Shown in pieces: positions 14,130-18,792 of a stretch of DNA of 18,792 nucleotides; the stretch's first letter is position 1; every line of letters starts with the position of its first letter. The notes under the pieces are model-generated. The model saw only the letters and a list, made by a program, of their open reading frames with translations. It was not told the origin of the DNA and made no database searches. The DNA is taken from contig JAZDGX010000004.1 in the NCBI GenBank assembly GCA_043806645.1, positions 1 to 18,792 of the forward strand, written 5' to 3'. Source of the stretch: JAZDGX01 sp043806645 (GTDB lineage Bacteria; Eisenbacteria; RBG-16-71-46; CAIMUX01; WJJG01). A program made the position numbers and the translations under genes.

Positions 14130-17100
14130 TCATCCGCCCAGTCGCTCGCGCAACACCGCGGCCGTCACGCTGTCGGGATGCCCGAGCAATCCCGCCACCG
14201 GTCCCGCGTAGACCACCCGGCCGCCGTCCGGTCCCGGTCCGGGTCCCAGGTCGACCACCCAATCGGCGGCGAGGATGAAGTCGAGCTGATGCTCGACGGC
14301 GATGACGCCGTGGCCGCGGGCGATCAGAGAACGCAATGCGCCGATCAAGCGGGCGACGTCCTGAGCATGAAGCCCGGTCGTGGGTTCGTCGAAGAGATAG
14401 AGCTGGCGTTCGGCCGTCCGGCCCGCCGCGAGATGCGCCGCGATCTTCAGTCGCTGCGCCTCGCCGCCGCTCAATGTCGTCGTGCTCTGCCCCAGAATGA
14501 TGTATCCGAGGCCGACCTCGCGCAGGGGGGCCAGGCGTTCGACGATGGCCGATTCCCCGGCGAAGAACTCGGTCGCCTCGTCCACGGTGAGATTGAGCAC
14601 CTGCGCGATGTCCTTTCCGCGCCAGGTCACTTCCAGCACCTGGGTCTGAAAGCGCCGGCCGGCGCAGGTTTCGCAGGTCACCTCGACATCCGGCAGGAAG
14701 TACATCTCGAGCGTCTGCGTGCCCATTCCCCGGCAGGCTTCGCAGCGCCCGCCGGGGGTATTGAACGAGAAGGCCCCGGCGGTCAGGCGTCGCTGCCGGC
14801 CCGCCAGAGTTCCGGCGAAGAGCTTGCGGATCTCCGCATAGGCTTTGACGAAGGAGAGCGGATTCGACCTGCTCGAGCGCCCGAGCAGGTCTTGGCCGAT
14901 CAGATGGACCTCGGAAACCGGCTTCCATCCGGAGACGCTCTCCACGCGCCCGACCGCCTCCACCGTGCGCCCCGCCTGCCGGAGCCAGTTGCGGTAGATG
15001 ACCTCGTCGAGCAGCGTCGACTTGCCCGATCCCGAGACGCCGGTCAGAACCACGAGCCCGCTGAGGGGGATATCGAGCCGTTGAATGCGCAGGTTGTGCT
15101 CGGTCGCGCCCACGATCGTCAACTGCGGACCCTGCGCGGCGAAGGAAACCTCTCGGGCTGCGCCCCGGCCGGCGGCGACTTTCTTTTCCGCCTGCCAGCG
15201 GCTGAAGGACTCGACGTTCCATGGCTGCAGCACTTGCCGGCGGCGAGCCAGCGCGCGCACTCCGCCGCGCCGCAACGCGGGCCGGGTCTGCCCGGGGCCG
15301 CCCGCCGCGCGGGCCGTTTCCGCCGGGGAGGATCCCGTCGTCGGATGCGACCAGCGGGTCTCGAAGTATGCGGGATGCTGGTCGAGGAATGGTTGCACCG
15401 CGCCCTCGTAGACCAGCCGCCCGCCCTCGCGCCCGCCTCCGGGGCCCAGCACGATCAGGTGATCGGCCCCCCGGATGATGCCCGGGTCGTGCTCGACGAC
15501 GACGACCGTGTTGCCCATCTCCGTCAGGCGCTTCAAGACCCCCAGCATCCGCGCGGTGTCGACCGCGTGGAGCCCCACGGTGGGTTCATCGAGGATGAAG
15601 AGCGTTTCGGTGAGTGAATTGCCGAGGGCGGCCGCGATGCGGATGCGCTGCGTCTCGCCGCCGCTCAGCGTACGGCCCGTGCGGGCGGCCGTCAGATAGC
15701 CGACCCCGACGCCGACGAGGCAGTCGAGCCGCGTGCGGATGCTCTCCAGGAGCGACTGGACGCGCCCGCGCGCGGACTCGGGCAGCGCGACGGAATCGAG
15801 AACCGCCTGCAGCTCGCCGAGGGGCAGCTCGTGCAGCTCGTGGATGTTCTTGCCGCCGAAGGTGGCCGCCAGCGCGGAGGGTTTGAGGCGCGAGCCCCGG
15901 CAGGTGGGGCAGGGGACATAGCCGCGAAAGCGGGCAATGAAGATGCGGATGTGCATCTTGTAGCGCTTGCGCTCGAGCGTGCGGAACAATCCCGCGACGC
16001 CCGGAAAGTGCCGGTCGCCTGCGAATACCCAGTCCTGCTGATCGGGAGGCAGATCGGCAAACGGCACGTCGGTTTCGATTCCGCGTTCGCCGGCGAGCTT
16101 GAGCATCTTGCGATACCAGCCGCGGGCGGACGGCACGCTGAAGGGCACGACCGCGTGATTGCGCAGATTCCGCCGCGGGTCGGGCACGACCTTGTCGCGA
16201 TCGATCGTCACCACGCGCCCGAAGCCCTGGCAGGTGGGACAGGCGCCCAGCGGGCTGTTCCAGGAAAAGAGCGCCGGGCTGATGTCGCCCGCGGGCGCGC
16301 CGCAATGCGTGCAGGCCAGTCCTGCGCGCAGAACTTGGGGGGAGTGCGGCGTCCGGGCGTCCGCTCGGGATGCGCCTTTTCCTGCAGCGCCCGTCTCCGG
16401 GGCGATGTTCCCCCGTGCACTCCGCTCGAGCGGATGGATCAAGGACGCGCCCTGCCCATGCGACCAGGCCGCTTCGAACGCCTCGGCCATCCGCGCGCGG
16501 CGGGTCTTGCCCGCCACGAAGCGATCGACGACCAATCCCACGCTTTGCGTCTCAAGCAACGCCTTCGCGATGTCCTGATCCGGCTGGTCGATCTCGAGGA
16601 TCTCGCCATCGACGAGCAGGCGTGTGAATCCCTGGGCGCGCAGCCGCCGCGCCTCCTGCACGCTGGGCTTGGGAGTGAGAGGCGCGACGAGGGCCAACGC
16701 CGTGCCGGACGGCCAGGCATGCACCGCCGCGATCGCCTCTTCGATGCCCATCCGCACGACCGGCCCGCCGCACGCCAGGCAATGCACCTCGCTGCCGTGG
16801 GCGAAGAGCAGGCGCAGATAGTCGCTCAACTCGGTGATGCTGCCGACCGTCGAGCGCGCATTCTTGATGCTGACCCGTTGCTTGAGCGCGATGGGCGGCT
16901 GGATGTGGCCGATGTGTTCGACGTCGGGACGATCGAGGCGTTCCATGAATTGGCGGGCATAGGCGCTCAGACACTCGACGAAGCGACGCTGGCCCTCGGC
17001 GTAGAGGATGTCGAAAGCGAGCGTGGACTTGCCCGAGCCGGACACGCCGGTGATCGCGGTGATCCGCCCCAGCGGGATACGGCAGTCGATGCCCTGCAGG

Positions 17101-17171
17101 TTGTGCGTCCGCGCGCCGCGGATTTCGGTGGCGCGGGTCCGGCCCCCCCTGTCGATCTCGCCCGTGTGCAT
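14130..17171 (-). CDS. uvrA: UvrA-family ABC ATPase (excinuclease subunit A or paralogue)
   Basis: A 1013-residue protein with two ABC halves. The first half has Walker A GVSGSGKST (42-50), zinc site C287/C290 with C311/C314, signature LSGGETQ (502-508) and Walker B LFILDEPTVGLH. The second half has Walker A at 711-719, zinc site C810/C813 with C833/C836, signature LSGGEAQ (900-906) and Walker B LYLFDEPTTGLH. A region between the first Walker A and the zinc module (about 131-245) matches the UvrB-binding part in layout (FTRLLVDGEILEID, then VVDRFV). UvrA dimers scan DNA for bulky lesions and load UvrB. Oddities are a long basic linker between halves (about 606-685), and SRSNPLSFVKAYAEIRKLFA where main-line UvrA reads TYTGVFDxIR. 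Both suggest a UvrA paralogue. The ATG at 17171 is chosen because homology starts at residue 15, though its ribosome site is poor. Confidence 0.88.
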   Translation of the reverse strand: MHTGEIDRGGRTRATEIRGARTHNLQGIDCRIPLGRITAITGVSGSGKSTLAFDILYAEGQRRFVECLSAYARQFMERLDRPDVEHIGHIQPPIALKQRVSIKNARSTVGSITELSDYLRLLFAHGSEVHCLACGGPVVRMGIEEAIAAVHAWPSGTALALVAPLTPKPSVQEARRLRAQGFTRLLVDGEILEIDQPDQDIAKALLETQSVGLVVDRFVAGKTRRARMAEAFEAAWSHGQGASLIHPLERSARGNIAPETGAAGKGASRADARTPHSPQVLRAGLACTHCGAPAGDISPALFSWNSPLGACPTCQGFGRVVTIDRDKVVPDPRRNLRNHAVVPFSVPSARGWYRKMLKLAGERGIETDVPFADLPPDQQDWVFAGDRHFPGVAGLFRTLERKRYKMHIRIFIARFRGYVPCPTCRGSRLKPSALAATFGGKNIHELHELPLGELQAVLDSVALPESARGRVQSLLESIRTRLDCLVGVGVGYLTAARTGRTLSGGETQRIRIAAALGNSLTETLFILDEPTVGLHAVDTARMLGVLKRLTEMGNTVVVVEHDPGIIRGADHLIVLGPGGGREGGRLVYEGAVQPFLDQHPAYFETRWSHPTTGSSPAETARAAGGPGQTRPALRRGGVRALARRRQVLQPWNVESFSRWQAEKKVAAGRGAAREVSFAAQGPQLTIVGATEHNLRIQRLDIPLSGLVVLTGVSGSGKSTLLDEVIYRNWLRQAGRTVEAVGRVESVSGWKPVSEVHLIGQDLLGRSSRSNPLSFVKAYAEIRKLFAGTLAGRQRRLTAGAFSFNTPGGRCEACRGMGTQTLEMYFLPDVEVTCETCAGRRFQTQVLEVTWRGKDIAQVLNLTVDEATEFFAGESAIVERLAPLREVGLGYIILGQSTTTLSGGEAQRLKIAAHLAAGRTAERQLYLFDEPTTGLHAQDVARLIGALRSLIARGHGVIAVEHQLDFILAADWVVDLGPGPGPDGGRVVYAGPVAGLLGHPDSVTAAVLRERLGG
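14866..14891. repeat. Perfect 10-bp inverted repeat inside uvrA
   Basis: GACCTGCTCG and CGAGCAGGTC flank a 6-nt loop (AGCGCC). It lies in the codons for the DLLGRSSRS segment of the second ABC half. The repeat would form a stable hairpin in the mRNA or extruded DNA. The coding sense is intact, and it may be chance in GC-rich sequence. Confidence 0.5.
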
Positions 17172-17630
17172 GCTCCGGATGTTCCCGCCTATTCCGGCCG
17201 CTTTCGTTTGTGGCCAATCGCTCAAGGTACCACCCGAGGTTTCCCCATGCACAGAGGCGTTCCGGCAAGTGGGGGGAACCGCGGCCAAGCGGGTGACGGC
17301 GATGGGGACCTCGGCCGGGCCGGCGAACATCGAAACGGGAGAGTCTCGGATAGGCCGGTGGATGGACGGGCGATGGACGATCCGTGAGGCGGCGCCACAC
17401 AAGGTTGAAGAAAAGCCACAGGAAATGGCTCAGGCGCCCGAAGGACATGCGCCATATCTGGCAGAACGACAATCAGATAGGACGAACCTCGCTTCCTGGC
17501 ACTCCTCCTGCCCATCCAAGCGCGGGGGAAGCGCCGAGCGGTCCCTCGCTCAGGCTCGCGGATCCTCGGGCGGCCCCGGGATGAAGTGAGCGCGTTGCCA
17601 TCGGGAGGGGACGAGAAGCAGGAGGATCGG
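17172..17630. other. Long intergenic region without a convincing gene
   Basis: These 459 nt separate the divergent uvrA and lipoprotein genes. The frames that cross it give low-complexity, Arg/Pro-rich translations with no family resemblance. The uvrA frame is open back to 17402 but the extra 77 codons look non-homologous. An imperfect inverted repeat (GGTTTCCCC near 17238 and GGGGGAACC near 17280, one mismatch) is the only structure I noted. No promoter met a convincing consensus match on either strand. Confidence 0.5.
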
Positions 17631-18482
17631 ATGAAAACCATGGTTTTGATTCTGCTCATCGGTCTCGCGCTTGTCGCGGGATGCAGTGACGACCCGGTCA
17701 GAAACGATCCGGATCCGCAGGAGGAGGCGCCCGCCTTGCCGTCGGTCGGGACCATGGAGTTCGACGTGAGCTTCTTCGACGGAATCTCCGCCCCGGCCGC
17801 ATGGAAGCTGGAATCTCCCGATCCGTGTCCGAAAGCCAACTGGCTGAACGCACTCGTGCGGGTGGCGGTCGTGAATCTGATCGTCAACGCCGGACTGACC
17901 CCGCCCACGGTCGCCTTCCAAGCCGCGACCCACACGATTCCCAGCTATCTGGGCGATCTTACATGGCTCTGGATCTACACGTGGGTCGACGGGGCAGGCC
18001 GGGAATACCAGGTCAGGCTGACGGGGGAGATCGCGGATTCCGCTGTCGAGTGGGAAATGCGGGCGCGCAGCGAGGATACGATCCCGGTGCTGGACGATGC
18101 CCTGTGGTTCCTCGGCCGATCACCCATCGGCTACGGTGAAGGCTACTGGATCCTCCACGACATCGCCCGCGTGCCGTCGGCGGCGGCCGTCCGCATCGAC
18201 TACGAATTCGCGGGAGATGCGGATCGCGAGCTGCGCTTCGAGAACATCCTGGAGGGCAATGAAGGTTTTGGGGATGTGCTCACCTACGAGGCCGAGGGGA
18301 GTCTGCGCATGATCGAGTTCCACGATGCCTCCGCCGGCGCCGAGTGCGACATCACCTGGGACGAGGAGACCGGAGCGGGCCGCCTGCAGTGTCCCGATTA
18401 CGGCGCGGGCGATCCGGCGTGCTGGGATGAGGCGCAATGCGACGTTGATTGTCCCCCCGCAGTCGCGGTGGCATCGTGGTGA
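17631..18482 (+). CDS. Lipoprotein of unknown function
   Basis: A 283-residue protein. The ATG at 17631 is preceded by AGGAGG with 5-nt spacing. A short hydrophobic signal ends in the lipobox LVAGC with C18. Serine follows at +2, which in Gram-negative sorting rules favours the outer membrane. Residues 20-38 form an acidic, Pro-rich tether. The rest appears beta-rich with several Trp residues (LTWLWIYTWVDG near 115) and strands such as YQVRLTGEI and VEWEMRARS. The last 45 residues hold five cysteines in CDITWDEE, LQCPDY, DPACWDEAQC and DVDCPP, which could form disulfides outside the cytoplasm. I do not recognise the family. It is divergent from uvrA and upstream of a probable phosphodiesterase gene, with no obvious functional tie to either. 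Confidence 0.78.
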   Translation: MKTMVLILLIGLALVAGCSDDPVRNDPDPQEEAPALPSVGTMEFDVSFFDGISAPAAWKLESPDPCPKANWLNALVRVAVVNLIVNAGLTPPTVAFQAATHTIPSYLGDLTWLWIYTWVDGAGREYQVRLTGEIADSAVEWEMRARSEDTIPVLDDALWFLGRSPIGYGEGYWILHDIARVPSAAAVRIDYEFAGDADRELRFENILEGNEGFGDVLTYEAEGSLRMIEFHDASAGAECDITWDEETGAGRLQCPDYGAGDPACWDEAQCDVDCPPAVAVASW

Positions 18483-18707
18483 GGGCCCGGGGCCGGTGCG
18501 GCATGAAGGCGGGCTTGCGGGACGGGCCCGCTATGGACTGCGGCCACCAGAGGCTTGTAGAATCGGAGGTGTCGGCACAGCATGCTCCCCGGCTTCCGTC
18601 ACGTTGCCGGCGAGCACGTGAACTGAGTACCGCCGGCACGCTGCCGCAAGCTGGCACGCTTGCCGGGTGCGCGGGCCTTGCGCATCCACAACGATGAGGC
18701 GCCGGTC
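18483..18707. other. Intergenic region with GC-rich hairpins
   Basis: No gene is seen in these 225 nt. Two inverted repeats stand out: GCGGGC and GCCCGC (18509-18531, 11-nt loop) and TGCCGGCG and CGCCGGCA (18605-18638, 18-nt loop). Neither is followed by a T tract, so they are not clear intrinsic terminators. Confidence 0.4.
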
Positions 18708-18792
18708 ATGCGACATCATGCGGATCGGCGCCCCGCGGCAGGCGCGCCCCGCGTCCTCGTCCTCGGCATCGACGGCGCGACCTTCGATCTGA
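18708..18792 (+). CDS. Probable type I phosphodiesterase/alkaline phosphatase-family protein, first 28 codons (runs off right edge)
   Basis: From the ATG at 18708 the frame gives a short polar head and then PRVLVLGIDGATFDL. A beta strand followed by GIDGATFD is the usual opening of the type I phosphodiesterase/nucleotide pyrophosphatase group within the alkaline phosphatase superfamily, where the first Asp binds catalytic metal. GAGG eight bases upstream supports the start. Only 85 nt are visible, so substrate and localisation cannot be judged. Confidence 0.5.
   Translation, partial: MRHHADRRPAAGAPRVLVLGIDGATFDL

Noticed and set aside
1..18792. Mobile element, CRISPR array, or defence island
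   Set aside because: No transposase, integrase, direct repeat array or phage gene was seen. The lone HNH gene does not make a defence locus.

Overview
The window is high-GC, densely coded bacterial DNA with no RNA genes, CRISPR arrays, insertion sequences or phage genes that I can see. The best hint of lineage is the secreted protein at 7966-8931. It ends in a FlgD-Ig-like, type IX-like sorting domain of the kind common in Candidatus Eisenbacteria (Eiseniibacteriota) and other FCB-type deep lineages. That assignment is inference from family resemblance, not from a marker gene.

Left block (1-6184, minus strand): one tightly packed operon read hdrC, hdrB, hdrA, mvhD, then an FrhB/FdhB-like gene that runs off the left edge. 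Junctions are ATGA or one-base overlaps, except for 25 nt between hdrB and hdrA. A good sigma70-type promoter lies at 6223-6252 with a perfect dyad just upstream. Together the genes encode a cytoplasmic heterodisulfide-reductase-type electron-bifurcating complex. HdrBC handles the disulfide or thiol side, HdrA carries FAD and many [4Fe-4S] clusters, MvhD is the adapter to an electron-donor enzyme, and the FrhB-like protein is a candidate partner. HdrA is an unusual 1211-residue tandem form with four extra ferredoxin motifs inserted into its first half.

Middle block (6485-8931, plus strand): a lipoprotein of the serine beta-lactamase/esterase fold with two degenerate catalytic motifs, then a secreted FlgD-domain protein. 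The second gene has its own near-consensus promoter (7789-7817) and a strong nested-hairpin terminator (8967-9015).

Metal/SPFH block (9038-13122, minus strand): a three-gene operon. The first gene is a fusion of an SO_0444-type Cu/Zn efflux permease with an HflK-like SPFH domain. Separate hflC and hflK genes follow. No FtsH protease is present in the window. This is the most distinctive system here: a transporter covalently joined to a membrane-scaffold SPFH assembly. A divergent HNH endonuclease gene (13464-14051, plus) shares its upstream region.

Right block (14130-18792): a large UvrA-family ATPase (minus), a long intergenic stretch, a lipoprotein of unknown function (plus), and the first codons of a probable phosphodiesterase/alkaline-phosphatase-family protein at the right edge.
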